Assembly: GCF_023093535.1 (NCBI RefSeq)
Contig: NZ_CP095757.1
Location: 3,534,001-3,598,000, forward strand
DNA: 64,000 bases
Direction: 5' to 3'
DNA from: Halovivax limisalsi
GTDB lineage: Archaea > Halobacteriota > Halobacteria > Halobacteriales > Natrialbaceae
The translations under genes were made by a program, and so were the position numbers. Positions within the stretch are counted from its first letter, which is position 1, and every line of letters begins with the position of its first letter. The notes under the pieces were generated by a model that saw only the letters and a list, made by a program, of their open reading frames with translations, had not been told where the DNA came from and searched no databases. Positions 7,346 to 16,877 of the stretch are shown here, piece by piece.

Positions 7346-9628
7346 TCAGATCGGAATCCGGCCGATCCCGAATAGACCGGGCGGGTCCCCGCCGCCGACC
7401 GTCATGTTCTCGGGCCACTCGACGTCGGCCACCTCGCCGACCGTCAGCTCGACCGCATCCCCGGATCGGTTGCCGAACGCGTCCTCGAGTCCGCCGGCGG
7501 GGATCGTGACGACGTCGCCCTCGTCGACGTCCTGAACGGTCGCGACCCAGCCACCGGCCACCTCGTCCCACTCAGCATCCACCGTCTCCCCGTCGATCTC
7601 AAGGGTCGCCGTCCCGCCGTGGGGTGAGCGTTCGCGCGACCGCAGGTTGTCGTCGGGATCCGGCGGCGGATTCTGCGCGAGGACCGTGAGTTCGACCCAT
7701 CCGTCCGACGTCGGCTCGGATGTTCGGATACCGCGAACCAGGAGCCCGGTCGAGGGGACCACCTCGAACGGATCGCTCGCGAGTTCGTATCGGGCCGCAT
7801 TCACCCGGAATCGGTACGTACCCGTCGGCAGGTCCGGCGTGACGTCGAATCGTGCCGCGTAGTCGCCATACCACTCGGTCCAGACGAAGCCGAGGCCGCG
7901 ATCGTCGCCGACGGGCTCCCACTCGTCGGATCCGGCCACGGCCCGCTCGAGGATGACGAACGGGTCGCCGACCGGCCGGTCGGCGCCCGAGTTCCCGCCA
8001 GACCACTCGAATCCGACGGTCTCCATCCGTTCGACGGTCGCCGGCGGCTCCGCGGTGATGGACCCGCCGTCGGCGCCCGCACCGACGGGGGCGTCGGGAC
8101 TCGACGGCCGCGAACCCGACGGATCGGGCGTGTCGCCGAGACCGTCGGCGAACGCGGCGGCGAGTTCGCGTTGGTGTCGTTCGACGAGGCGCGAGGCGTA
8201 CTTACCGAAGACGGTGTGGCCGCCCTCGTAGTGTTGCTGGTCGTACTCCTCGGGGGTCGTGAAGTAGCCGTTGTAGCCGTTCGCGACGCCGACGACCGTG
8301 ACGTCCGCGACGTCCTCCGGCGCAGCGTCCGCGGCCGCGGTCTCCATTCGCCGCCCCATCTCCACCGTGGGTTCGCCGGGGACGGTCACCAGCAGTCGGT
8401 CCCCGAGCCGAATGACCTGGATCTCGACGTCGCTCGACCACGGGGCCGGTCCGAGGACGATCTTGCGACCCTGTACCGGGTCGGCCAGCCACTCGGGACG
8501 GCGCTCGCCCTCGAGTTCGAGCCCCGAGAACGGCGTCGGGCCGTTCTCCCCGCCGTTCAGGATCGGCTTGCCGACGAGTCCCGTGCTCCCGACGCGCTCG
8601 TCGCCGTCGACGCGCTGGCCGTCGTACTCGACCACCCTCGATCGACCGCCGACGGGCAGGTCACGGGTGAGCGCATCGCCGGCAGCCCGCCAGGCCGCCC
8701 ACATCGCCGACTCGACGCGGACGGCCGTCCGCTCGGCCAGCGCGTACATCCCGTAGTCGTCGTAGTGCGTGATCTGATCGCCCGGATCGCTCGCCGCCGA
8801 CAGCGTGACGGGCGCCGCGCCGCCGTCGAACCGGTGGGCGAACCAGCGCGCGGCCACGCCGGGGAAATCGGCGGAGTAGGTCCGGTTCGCCGGGGTGAAC
8901 GTCGTCGGGTGATTGGCGTAGCAGGTCCAGGCGGCGATCGGCGCGTCGTCGACGCCCTCCACGCGGAGCAGGCGGAGGGTGTCATCGCGAGCGAGCGACG
9001 GATCGACGGGGTGGTCCTCCGGCGATCCCTCGCCCGGCGGGATGTCGAGACCGTAGTTCGCGAGGTGCGCTTCGATGGATCGGTTGACGTTGTTGTCGGG
9101 CACGTCCGCCTCGGCCCACGCCGCCCGCGCCGGTCGCCGGTTCGCGTCGGCCGCGGCGATCGCGTCGCCGATCTGTGCCGCGATCCAGTCGTCGAACTCG
9201 TCGGGACCCGCGTGCGTGTGCGTCGTCGCGTAGAGGACCGTGTCGCGGTCGAACCCGAGCGGGCGGGCGTGCTCGAGCACCGTCTCGCGGGCCATCGGAC
9301 GCCCGAGGTCGGCGCCGACGAGGGCCACCGTTCGCTGACCGTCCGACAGGACGAGCGCCCGGGCGTACAACCGAATCGAGACGCCGCTCGCCGTGATGTC
9401 CGGTCGCGCGTAGCCGAAGAAGGGCTCGCCGTTCGCCGGCGTGATATCTCGTACCGCCGCACCGGCGGTTAGCGTCCCCGCGCCGTCGAGGTCGCCATCG
9501 GTCGTTGCCCCGCGGTCGGCCCCCTTGGACGAGTCACTCGCCCCAGTGACGGTCGCGCTTGCGCCTAATCCCGAAGCAGCCGCCGCATAGCCGACGAATC
9601 GCCGCCGGTCCAGTCGTCGGTCGCTCAT
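7346..9628 (-). CDS. Tat-exported neutral/alkaline ceramidase-like protein
   Basis: A 760-residue protein with a twin-arginine signal (DRRRFVGYAAAASGLGASA, residues 7-26) followed by a short low-complexity linker. The body matches the neutral ceramidase catalytic domain. All four zinc-ligand motifs are recognisable: THTHAGPD (137-139), ANHPTTF (H240), PGEPTVEMGRRM (E419) and YNGYFTTPEEYDQQHYEG (Y455). The usual nucleophile motif GDVSPN aligns with GDQITH (residues 283-288), so the catalytic serine is not in place. A C-terminal beta domain (about 540-660) corresponds to the ceramidase immunoglobulin-like domain. Archaea do not make typical ceramides, so an exogenous amide or ester substrate is more likely. 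It sits alone on its strand. Confidence 0.85.
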   Translation of the reverse strand: MSDRRLDRRRFVGYAAAASGLGASATVTGASDSSKGADRGATTDGDLDGAGTLTAGAAVRDITPANGEPFFGYARPDITASGVSIRLYARALVLSDGQRTVALVGADLGRPMARETVLEHARPLGFDRDTVLYATTHTHAGPDEFDDWIAAQIGDAIAAADANRRPARAAWAEADVPDNNVNRSIEAHLANYGLDIPPGEGSPEDHPVDPSLARDDTLRLLRVEGVDDAPIAAWTCYANHPTTFTPANRTYSADFPGVAARWFAHRFDGGAAPVTLSAASDPGDQITHYDDYGMYALAERTAVRVESAMWAAWRAAGDALTRDLPVGGRSRVVEYDGQRVDGDERVGSTGLVGKPILNGGENGPTPFSGLELEGERRPEWLADPVQGRKIVLGPAPWSSDVEIQVIRLGDRLLVTVPGEPTVEMGRRMETAAADAAPEDVADVTVVGVANGYNGYFTTPEEYDQQHYEGGHTVFGKYASRLVERHQRELAAAFADGLGDTPDPSGSRPSSPDAPVGAGADGGSITAEPPATVERMETVGFEWSGGNSGADRPVGDPFVILERAVAGSDEWEPVGDDRGLGFVWTEWYGDYAARFDVTPDLPTGTYRFRVNAARYELASDPFEVVPSTGLLVRGIRTSEPTSDGWVELTVLAQNPPPDPDDNLRSRERSPHGGTATLEIDGETVDAEWDEVAGGWVATVQDVDEGDVVTIPAGGLEDAFGNRSGDAVELTVGEVADVEWPENMTVGGGDPPGLFGIGRIPI

Positions 9629-9863
9629 GCTCGGTCACCCGCAGTTGGAGCCGAAGTGGTGCTGCGAACCATGGGAGAGAAACACTACCAAGATTCGTAA
9701 CGTTCGCTCTTGTATACAACGGGTGTTTTTATAATAATTACGTTCGGTAACTGTACGGTGAGTCGTCGGTGGGTACGAGGCGTCGTCCGCGATCGGCCCG
9801 TGCGGAACGGTACCTCCGAGCGAAACGATAAGTATCACCGCGACACAGCAAAGAAAGACCGAG

Positions 9864-10529
9864 ATGGACCCGGCACCGCTCCGATTCGTGACGCTCTCGC
9901 TCTCACCCGAGGAGTGGCTGGGCGAGACGGACGAGCACGTCTTCGCGAACCCCGACCTCGCACACGGTCCGGTGTACGACGTCCGCCTGCTCCCAGACGG
10001 CTCCGTCGTCACCCTGTACGAATTGCGGGGCCCGCCCGACCGGATCGAGACGCTGCTCCGAACGCACGACCACCGCGACGTCGCGATCGCGCCGAGTCAC
10101 GACGGCGCCGGCGCCTTCGTCTACGCACACGGCGCCCACCACGAGACGGTGGCCGCGCTCCTTCGTAACGTTCGAGCGCTGGGACTCGCGATCGACCGAC
10201 CGATCGAGTTTCGCCCCGACGGTTCGATCAGGGTCACCCTCGTCGGGGACGAGGAACGCGTTTGCGGGCTCTTCGAGCACGTCCCCGAGTCGGTCTCGAT
10301 GGCGGTCGAACGGACCGGTGCCTACGAACCCAGGCCGAACCGCGTCTACGCGTCCCTCACCGATCGCCAGCGCGAGATCCTCCGGGCGGCCGTCGAGCTG
10401 GGCTACTATCGACACCCCCGGGAGACCTCCTACGAGGAGATCGCCGAGCGTCTCGACACCTCGGAGGCCAACGTCGGCGAACACATTCGCCGGATCGAGT
10501 CGAAGATCGTCGCCGCCGTCGTCCCGTGA
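9864..10529 (+). CDS. Bacterio-opsin-activator-type HTH-10 regulator
   Basis: A 221-residue protein. The N-terminal 150 residues form the alpha/beta domain seen in bat-like haloarchaeal regulators, and the C-terminus is the HTH-10 domain (LTDRQREILRAAVELGYYRHPRETSYEEIAERLDTSEANVGEHIRRIE). There is no PAS, GAF or receiver domain, so the sensed signal is not visible. It is divergent from the ceramidase-like gene across about 235 bases of AT-rich DNA; ATAAGTAT lies 29-36 bases upstream of the ATG. It may control that exoenzyme or itself. Confidence 0.9.
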   Translation: MDPAPLRFVTLSLSPEEWLGETDEHVFANPDLAHGPVYDVRLLPDGSVVTLYELRGPPDRIETLLRTHDHRDVAIAPSHDGAGAFVYAHGAHHETVAALLRNVRALGLAIDRPIEFRPDGSIRVTLVGDEERVCGLFEHVPESVSMAVERTGAYEPRPNRVYASLTDRQREILRAAVELGYYRHPRETSYEEIAERLDTSEANVGEHIRRIESKIVAAVVP

Positions 10530-10634
10530 GCGACATCCCGGCGACGGGCGGGGAGAGCCGCGATCACGCCGGGGTAGAGAGTGTGCCTCCGCCGAGCGGG
10601 TAGCGCCGCGACGATGCCGAGTGCCACGCCGCGC

Positions 10635-11975
10635 CTACGCCGGGTCGAACAGCGCGCTCAGTTCGTCGTTCAGAAACGTACCCTCGGGGTCGAAGCGCCG
10701 TCGAACCGACTCGAACGCGTCCCACTCCGGATAGCGCTCGCGGAGTCGAGTCCGGTCGAGCGAGTACCACTTTCCCCAGTGCGGCCGACCGTCGAACGCG
10801 TCGAAGACCGACTCGCAGGCCTCGAAGTACGGTCGGAACGGCTTGCGGTGGTAGGCGTGGACGGCGACGTAGGCGACGTCCCGGCCGGCGGCCGGCGAGA
10901 GCGGGATGTCGTCCCCGGCGACGTACCGGAACTCGACGGGAAAGACGATCTCCGGGTGGGACGGGAGGACCCGGTCGCGAAGCCGGCGAAGCACCGCCGG
11001 CCCGTCCGCCGCGGGAACGGCGTACTCGGTCTCGTTGAACCGGACCTCGCGGCGGTTCGCGAACACCTCGTGACTCGGGCCGACGGTCTCGCCGCCCGAG
11101 AGGGCCCCACCGGTGAGCCGAGCGAGGTGCGGTGACAGCCGCGGAAATCGACTCGAGAGTCGACAGACGGCCTCCCAGGCCAGGTTCGTCGCTCCCTCCG
11201 CGACGCCGTCCGGAATCGGCGATTCAGCGGGCGGTTCGTCCGTCTTCTCGAGAATCTTGACGAGCGCGACGTCGGTGTGGGGAAACCAGAACAGTTCGAC
11301 GTGGCGGTGCCGATCGCGAATGGTCTCGATCCCTCCAAGGACCGCCTCCAGCGGAGCCGTCCAGGCGCGTTCGCGCAATCGGTAGGCCGGTTCGACCTCG
11401 AGGGTGACCGCCGTGACGATCCCCAGGGCGCCGAGCGAGAGCTGTGCCGCCCGAAAGGCGTCGCCGTCGTCCGCGGAGAGGGTTCTGATCTCGCCGTCGA
11501 CGGTGACGAGTTCGATCTCGGCAATCTGCGTCGAGAGGATGCCGAGCTCGATGCCGGTGCCGTGGGTGCCGGTCGCGAGCGCGCCGGCGATCGTCTGGCG
11601 ATCGACGTCCCCGAGGTTCGTCATCGCCAGCCCGTGGACCGACAGCGTCTCCGACAGCTCGGCGAGCGTCGTCCCGGCCCTGACGGTCGCCCGCCGGCGG
11701 TCGTGCTCGACCGATCTGACGCCGGTGAATCGCTCGAGCGAGACGAGCACGTCGTCGGTGGGAACGACCGCGGAGAAGGAGTGCCCGGAGCCGGCCACCC
11801 GGATCGTTCGTTCGCCGGCGTGGCGTTCGACAAGGGCTCGAATCTCCGCGACCGTCCTCGGCCGGTGATACCGTTCGGGACGGCAGGAGACGGACCCGGA
11901 CCAGTTCCGCCAGCGACCGGGATGCTCGCTCGATCCCCTCGCCGCCTCGCCCGATTCGCGATCCGGTCCCGTCAC
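10635..11975 (-). CDS. FAD-linked aldonolactone oxidase (D-arabinono-1,4-lactone oxidase family)
   Basis: A 446-residue protein. The N-terminal FAD-binding type 4 (PCMH/VAO) domain is intact: RPRTVAEIRALV, then AGSGHSFSAVVPTDDVLVSLERFTGV and GDVDRQTIAGALATGTHGTG, where a histidine is often the covalent FAD site. The C-terminus is the ALO domain, with HWGKWYSLD near the end, a hallmark of gulono/arabinono-lactone oxidases. These enzymes oxidise sugar lactones using O2 or another acceptor. I chose the GTG start because its GTG shares bases with the TGA stop of the upstream gene (GTGA), indicating translational coupling. Its true substrate is unknown; the partner gene suggests a joint pathway. 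Confidence 0.88.
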   Translation of the reverse strand: MTGPDRESGEAARGSSEHPGRWRNWSGSVSCRPERYHRPRTVAEIRALVERHAGERTIRVAGSGHSFSAVVPTDDVLVSLERFTGVRSVEHDRRRATVRAGTTLAELSETLSVHGLAMTNLGDVDRQTIAGALATGTHGTGIELGILSTQIAEIELVTVDGEIRTLSADDGDAFRAAQLSLGALGIVTAVTLEVEPAYRLRERAWTAPLEAVLGGIETIRDRHRHVELFWFPHTDVALVKILEKTDEPPAESPIPDGVAEGATNLAWEAVCRLSSRFPRLSPHLARLTGGALSGGETVGPSHEVFANRREVRFNETEYAVPAADGPAVLRRLRDRVLPSHPEIVFPVEFRYVAGDDIPLSPAAGRDVAYVAVHAYHRKPFRPYFEACESVFDAFDGRPHWGKWYSLDRTRLRERYPEWDAFESVRRRFDPEGTFLNDELSALFDPA

Positions 11976-13216
11976 ACGAACCACGCCCCGTCGCCGCGGT
12001 ACGTCGGATATCGATCGACCATCTCCCCGTCGTCGATCACGTGCAGGTGCTCGAAGTGCGCGCACAGTTCGCCGGCTTTGGCGTGCCGGAGCACGACCGG
12101 ATCCCCGAGTCCCAGGTCTTGCGGGCCGTCGTAGGCGATCGGCGTCTGCACTTCGCCGGCGCCCTCGGCGTCGAACAGCGACGCCCCGCGGGGCAGGTGG
12201 ACCATCGGCGTCTTGTCCACCCCGGGCGGTCCACTCGCGACGTAGCCGCCGCCCCGGCAGGTGTAGACGTCGGATTCGGGCTGTCGGACGATCTCGACGG
12301 CGAACCCCGCGGCCGGTTCGTACGAAAATCCGCGGTAGTAATCGAACAGGGCGGGCGCGAAAAAGGCCGACCCCGCGGCGAGTTCCGTCACCGAGGAATC
12401 CCGCCGGGTCGATTCGAAACAACCGGTCCCGCCGCCGTTGACGAAGTCGAGGTCGAATCCTTCCCGTTCCAGCGCGGCGACGGTCTCCCGGCGGCGCTCG
12501 TGGACGATCGGTTCAGACCGGCGCTTGAGCCGGCGCACGACGGCGTTCTTCGGGGCCGAGTTCGACGGATCGTCGTCCGGGAGCCCGGCGAGTTGACCCT
12601 CGTAACCCATTAGCCCCGCGAGGGTGACGGCCGGTACGTCGGCGATCGTTCGCGCGAGTTCGAGGGCGCCAGTCGGCGAACGGATTCCCGAACGCCTGAC
12701 GCCGAAGTGGATCCCGAGGTGTTCGGTCGAGACGTCGAGATCGAGACAGAGCGGGACGGTGACGCCCCGCTCCGCGGCCACCCCGGCGATTCGCTCGACG
12801 TGTGCCTCGCTGTCGACCATCAGGACGACCCGCGTTCCGTCGTCGATCGCCGCACAGACCGCGTCAAGTTCGTCGGCGTCGACGATCGGATAGGCGACCA
12901 GCAGATCGTCGAAGCCGTCGGCCGCGAGATGGGCGGCTTCGTGGCCGGTGTAGCACATGACGCCGTGAAACCCGTCCCGATCGAGGACCTCCTGGAGAAC
13001 GGCGCGACAGCGGATCGACTTCGAGGCCACCCGGACCGGGAGCCCACTCGCGCGACGGCGCGTCGTCCGGAGGTTCGCCTCGAACGCCGATCGATCGAGA
13101 TACGCTAGGGGGAACGACTCCCCCGAAAGGGCCGAGCGAAACGCATCGTACGTCGAAGGCACGATTGCAGATCGACTCGGACGCACATAGGCGTGCGTCC
13201 CGTGTAGAACAGTCAT
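11972..13216 (-). CDS. Alanine-racemase-fold PLP enzyme (amino acid deaminase/D-threonine-aldolase-like)
   Basis: A 414-residue protein with the alanine racemase/ornithine decarboxylase TIM-barrel fold. The PLP lysine is in RVASKSIRCRAVL (about residue 66), followed by GVMCYTGHEAAHLA and LLVAYPIVD strands. A glycine-rich phosphate loop appears as FVNGGGTGCFEST, and the C-terminal beta domain ends HAKAGELCAHFEHLHVID. Members act as D-threonine aldolases, D-serine deaminases or amino acid deaminases. In actinobacteria a similar gene lies beside an FAD lactone oxidase, as here, so the pair probably works together. An alternative GTG ten codons downstream (MRPSRS) sits nearer the expected distance from a TTTAAA box overlapping the annotated ATG. 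Confidence 0.85.
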   Translation of the reverse strand: MTVLHGTHAYVRPSRSAIVPSTYDAFRSALSGESFPLAYLDRSAFEANLRTTRRRASGLPVRVASKSIRCRAVLQEVLDRDGFHGVMCYTGHEAAHLAADGFDDLLVAYPIVDADELDAVCAAIDDGTRVVLMVDSEAHVERIAGVAAERGVTVPLCLDLDVSTEHLGIHFGVRRSGIRSPTGALELARTIADVPAVTLAGLMGYEGQLAGLPDDDPSNSAPKNAVVRRLKRRSEPIVHERRRETVAALEREGFDLDFVNGGGTGCFESTRRDSSVTELAAGSAFFAPALFDYYRGFSYEPAAGFAVEIVRQPESDVYTCRGGGYVASGPPGVDKTPMVHLPRGASLFDAEGAGEVQTPIAYDGPQDLGLGDPVVLRHAKAGELCAHFEHLHVIDDGEMVDRYPTYRGDGAWFV

Positions 13217-13527
13217 TTAAACCGACGGTCATCGAGACGGCATCATCCGTACTGCCTGCTATCAGTCGACTCGGTCCGAGGACGGATACGCTGGCGGACC
13301 CCGGCCGGTCGATCGGGCTTACCAGCAGTCGAATAAACGGCCCCATAGTAATATTATTGTCTATTTCCCTAACTTAACGCATAGATAGCGCGGCCTACGT
13401 AAGCCTTCGGCGAGGATGGACGTGCATCGGTTGCGATCCGACGAATAGCGGACGCATCGTACGATTCCTGCGAACAGTGTCCGAACCGACTATAGGCGAT
13501 CGAACGCAACTGGCGGCGAGTTGCATA
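13217..13527. other. Intergenic stretch without a supported gene
   Basis: No convincing reading frame. It holds a TTTAAA box directly upstream of the racemase-fold gene and an AT-rich island near 13345-13375 (TAATATTATT followed by TTAACGCATAG) that could be a promoter. No tRNA or other RNA fold was recognised. Confidence 0.5.
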
Positions 13528-13648
13528 CGGCGCGCTCCGCGCGCCGTTTCACCGCGAGCGCGTTTGCGCTCGCGGCCTTTTTCATCGACGTTTTTTGCCG
13601 GGGGTCGAGGCCGCCTTCGGCGGCCGACGCCCCCGGTAAAAAAGGTCG
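13528..13648 (-). terminator. Three-hairpin 3' element/terminator behind aEF-2
   Basis: Reading in the direction of aEF-2 transcription, the stop codon is followed by a T6 tract, a long GC hairpin (13598-13635, arms GGGGG..GCCGCC/GGCGGC..CCCCC), an A6 tract and the core CGTCGATGAAAAAG. Then comes a perfect 10-bp stem (13552-13561/13566-13575) and a perfect 8-bp stem (13528-13535/13539-13546). T tracts terminate archaeal transcription, so the proximal part is probably the aEF-2 terminator. A very similar arrangement follows the L10e gene near 53.8 kb, suggesting a repeated extragenic element. Confidence 0.6.
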
Positions 13649-15835
13649 TTAGAAGTAATCGACGCTCGGCGGGAGTTCGAGCTTCATGCCCTTGCGTTCG
13701 CGGATCTCCATGATCTTATCACGCTGGAGCGAGTCGGCCATGAACTCGAAGCCGGCGTTCTCGGTGTTCCAGGAGGCCCGTCCCTCGGTCGCCGAGCGGA
13801 TGTCGCTGGCGAAGCCGATCATCTCGTCGACGGGGGCGATGCCCTCGACGACCATGAGGTCGCCTTCCTGGTACATGTCGTCGACGCGGCCGCGCCGACC
13901 CTGGATCTCGCCGGAGGCGGCGCCCATGTGGTCGTTGGGAACGTCGATGCGGACGTCCTGCATGGGCTCTTTCATGGCGATGTGGGCGTCGATCAGCGCC
14001 TTGTGGACGGCCTCGCGGGTCGCCGGGATGACCTGCGCCGGGCCGCGGTGGATGGTGTCCTCGTGGAGCTTCGCGTCGTGCAGGCGAATCAGGGTGCCCT
14101 GGACGGGTTCGTTTGCGAGCGGACCGTTGTCGAGGGCCTCCTCGAGCCCCTCGACGAACAGCTCCATCGTCTCGTTGAGATGCTGAATCCCCTTCGTCTC
14201 GTCGAGCAGGATGTTCGCGCCGTGGATCTGCTCGACGTTCTGGGAGTCGTCCTTGTCCATGCCGGCCTCCTGCAGGGCCTCGCGGCGCTCGAGTTCGGGC
14301 ATGTCCATCGAGGCCTCGCCGCGTTTGAGCGTCTCGACCAGATCGTCCGAGAGGGGTTCGGCGGAGATGTAAAAGCGGTTGTGCCGGTTGGGCGAGATAC
14401 CTTCGACGGTGTCGGAGGCGCGCTGGACGGCCTCGCGGTAGACGACGATCGGTTCGCCGGTGTTGACCGGAATGCCCTGGTTCTTCTCGATCCGCTGAGT
14501 CTGGACTTCGAGGTGGAGTTCACCTTGGCCGGAGATGAGGTGTTCGCCGGTGTCCTCGTTGATCTCGATCTGGATCGTGGGGTCTTCCTTCGAGACCTGC
14601 CGGAGCGTCTCGATGAGCTTCGGGAGGTCGTCCATCGTCTGGGCCTCGACGGACTTCGTGATGACGGGTTCGGAGATGTGCTCGATGGACTCGAACGGCG
14701 TCATCTCGACGGAAGAGACGGTGGATCCGGCGATGGCGTCGCGCAGGCCGGTGACGGCGGCGATGTTGCCGGCCGGAACCTGCTCGACCTCCTCGCGCTC
14801 ACCGCCCATGTAGATGCCGACGCTCTGGACGCGGTTCTTGCCCGCCGTTCCGGAGACGTAGAGCTCCTGGCCCTTCTCGAGGGTGCCCGAGAAGACGCGG
14901 CCCGAGGCGACCTCGCCCGCGTGCGGGTCCATCGCGATGTCGGTGACCATCAGCACGACCTCGCCGCTCTCGTCGACGAGCCGCATCGTCTCGGCGAGTT
15001 CGGAGTCGGCGTCGCCGCGCCAGATGCGCGGGATACGCATCGGCTGGGCGTCGACCGGGTTCGGGAAGTGCTCGCAGACCATGTCGAGCACGACGTCCGA
15101 CAGCGGCGTTCGCTCGTGGAGCTCCTGGCGCTCGTCGTTGCGTTCGAGTTCCATGATGTCGCCGAAGTCCATGCCGGTGCGCTGCATCGAGGGCATGGAG
15201 ACGCCCCACTTGTAGAGCGCGGAGCCGAAGCCGACGGTGCCGTCCTCGACGGAGACGGTCCAGTCCTCGATGTCGTCCATGTCCTCGGTCATGCCGCGGA
15301 TGAGTTCGTTGACGTCGCGGATGACCGAGAGCAGGCGCTCCTGCATCTCCTCGGGACCCTCCTGGAGCTCCGAGATGAGGCGGTCGACCTTGTTGATGAA
15401 CAGGGTCGGTTTGACGCCCTCGCGCAGCGCCTGGCGCAGGACGGTCTCGGTCTGGGGCATCGCGCCCTCGACGGCGTCGACGACGACGAGCGCGCCGTCG
15501 ACGGCGCGCATCGCGCGGGTGACGTCGCCGCCGAAGTCGACGTGGCCCGGCGTGTCGATGAGGTTGATGAGGTGGTTCGTGCCCTCGTACTCGTGGGTCA
15601 TCGAGACGTTCGCCGCGTCGATGGTGATGCCTCGTTCCTGTTCGTCCTCCTCGGTGTCCATCGCGAGCTGTTCGCCGGCGGTCTCGTCGGAGATCATGCC
15701 GGCCCCCGCGAGGAGGTTGTCCGAGAGTGTGGTCTTTCCGTGGTCGACGTGAGCGGCGATGGCGATGTTCCGGATGTTCTCCGGTTCGTCCATCAGCCGT
15801 TCACACTCCTGTACGATCTTCTTGCGTCGGCCCAT
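13649..15835 (-). CDS. fusA: Translation elongation factor aEF-2
   Basis: A 728-residue protein, the usual haloarchaeal length. The GTPase motifs are intact: AHVDHGKTT (P loop), ERGITIDAA (switch I), DTPGHVDF (G3) and NKVDR (G4). Domain IV carries the diphthamide region ending IHRGPAQ, with the modified histidine. It drives ribosomal translocation. The start [23 protein letters not shown] is the conserved archaeal N-terminus; the long in-frame upstream extension is non-homologous. In many haloarchaea this gene lies close to rps7; here about 8.7 kb separates them. Confidence 0.98.
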   Translation of the reverse strand: MGRRKKIVQECERLMDEPENIRNIAIAAHVDHGKTTLSDNLLAGAGMISDETAGEQLAMDTEEDEQERGITIDAANVSMTHEYEGTNHLINLIDTPGHVDFGGDVTRAMRAVDGALVVVDAVEGAMPQTETVLRQALREGVKPTLFINKVDRLISELQEGPEEMQERLLSVIRDVNELIRGMTEDMDDIEDWTVSVEDGTVGFGSALYKWGVSMPSMQRTGMDFGDIMELERNDERQELHERTPLSDVVLDMVCEHFPNPVDAQPMRIPRIWRGDADSELAETMRLVDESGEVVLMVTDIAMDPHAGEVASGRVFSGTLEKGQELYVSGTAGKNRVQSVGIYMGGEREEVEQVPAGNIAAVTGLRDAIAGSTVSSVEMTPFESIEHISEPVITKSVEAQTMDDLPKLIETLRQVSKEDPTIQIEINEDTGEHLISGQGELHLEVQTQRIEKNQGIPVNTGEPIVVYREAVQRASDTVEGISPNRHNRFYISAEPLSDDLVETLKRGEASMDMPELERREALQEAGMDKDDSQNVEQIHGANILLDETKGIQHLNETMELFVEGLEEALDNGPLANEPVQGTLIRLHDAKLHEDTIHRGPAQVIPATREAVHKALIDAHIAMKEPMQDVRIDVPNDHMGAASGEIQGRRGRVDDMYQEGDLMVVEGIAPVDEMIGFASDIRSATEGRASWNTENAGFEFMADSLQRDKIMEIRERKGMKLELPPSVDYF

Positions 15836-15875
15836 ATACACCCTCGTACCGGTAGCGGGGTCAAAAGGGTGCTGT

Positions 15876-15909
15876 TTCGCATCTGGCGTTTCGTATCGCC
15901 AGATGCGAA
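15876..15909. promoter_or_regulatory. Perfect 13-bp inverted repeat upstream of aEF-2
   Basis: TTCGCATCTGGCG and its exact reverse complement flank an 8-base loop, 41-74 bases before the aEF-2 start codon. It lies in the divergent gap with the DUF5781-type gene. It is long enough to be unlikely by chance and could be an operator, a leader RNA hairpin or the terminator-like end of an upstream transcript. Confidence 0.5.
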
Positions 15910-16127
15910 GCTCGTCACGGGTGAAACGAAGTGACGGCGTTTCGCGTGGGGCACGGATCGACCCCAGTTCGGGTTCTACGCGTCGAACGGCCAAGTTTGC
16001 GTGCGTGGGAGGCGCGCACGGAACCCTCGCGACCGCAACCGACCGATCCGTCGCCGTGCGTGCTTCGCTCTCACCAGCCGGACGCGCCACAACGCTCATG
16101 GTCCTTCCTCCCGTGATATCTCTACTC

Positions 16128-16877
16128 ATGGAACTACGCGTACGGGGTCCGGGCCCGGCGGCCCCGTTTCTCGGCGCTCGCGACCTGTTCGAGACCGAGC
16201 GGGATCTCTCGCTGCCCGTCGAGGTCCACCTCCGGGACGACCCGGACGAACGGACCTGGGCGGGTCACTACGACGATCGTCACGTGCTGAACATCTCGCG
16301 ACAGGCCGCCAACTCGGCGATGGCGCGCGAACTCGCCCTCCACGAGTTCGCCCACATGGCCCGCTACGAGGAGGACCACCCCTCGCACGTCCAGTCGACC
16401 GAGGAAGCCCTCTACCTCGCGCTAACCGGCCGGGACGTCGAGCGACGGGAGCTGGCCCACTGTTATCAGATCGCCAATCACATGAAAGACATCTACGCCG
16501 ACGACATCACGCTCTCGGTCGGGCCGGGCGAGAAACTGCTCTCGTACCTGGAGTCGAGCCTGGCGACGGCGGTCGCGGATCGACCGGCGCCGCCCCGGCC
16601 CGGCTTCCAGCGGATCGGCGCCGGCGCCGACCCGGAGATCACGGCCGTCAACGCGGCGTTCGCGCTCGCCCTGGCCGAACGGCACGACCTGATCGACGAC
16701 GACCACCGGCTGTACGACCTCGCCCACGCCGCCGCGATGGACGCGCCGGCGGTCGACCTCGAGTCGTTTCGGACCCGGTTTCGCGAGCTCGCGCACGAAC
16801 CCGACGCCAGCACGTATCGCCGACACCTCGTCGAGGCTACGCGTTCGTACGCCGCCGGCGGTCCGGCCGCGGAGTGA
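16128..16877 (+). CDS. DUF5781-type protein with HEFAH zinc-peptidase-like motif
   Basis: A 249-residue soluble protein. [20 protein letters not shown] (about residues 66-85) contains an HExxH-type motif (HEFAH) followed by acidic residues, suggesting a gluzincin-like metallopeptidase fold; activity is not established. The later region is helical. I recognise it as a conserved haloarchaeal family (DUF5781, tentative number) that usually sits beside aEF-2, as here, divergently. An in-frame ATG ten codons upstream is possible, but the family similarity starts at MELRVRGPG. Confidence 0.75.
   Translation: MELRVRGPGPAAPFLGARDLFETERDLSLPVEVHLRDDPDERTWAGHYDDRHVLNISRQAANSAMARELALHEFAHMARYEEDHPSHVQSTEEALYLALTGRDVERRELAHCYQIANHMKDIYADDITLSVGPGEKLLSYLESSLATAVADRPAPPRPGFQRIGAGADPEITAVNAAFALALAERHDLIDDDHRLYDLAHAAAMDAPAVDLESFRTRFRELAHEPDASTYRRHLVEATRSYAAGGPAAE

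Noticed and set aside
11972-13216. True alanine racemase (Alr)
   Set aside because: The fold matches, but the sequence resembles the amino acid deaminase/aldolase branch, and the neighbouring lactone oxidase does not suggest cell-wall D-alanine, which haloarchaea lack.
13928-15934. Long open frame of about 670 codons antisense to aEF-2
   Set aside because: It is the usual GC-rich shadow of a real gene: valine/aspartate-rich with no domains.
15836-16129. N-terminal extension of aEF-2
   Set aside because: It would read through the 13-bp inverted repeat and the promoter; the archaeal aEF-2 N-terminus starts at MGRRKK.
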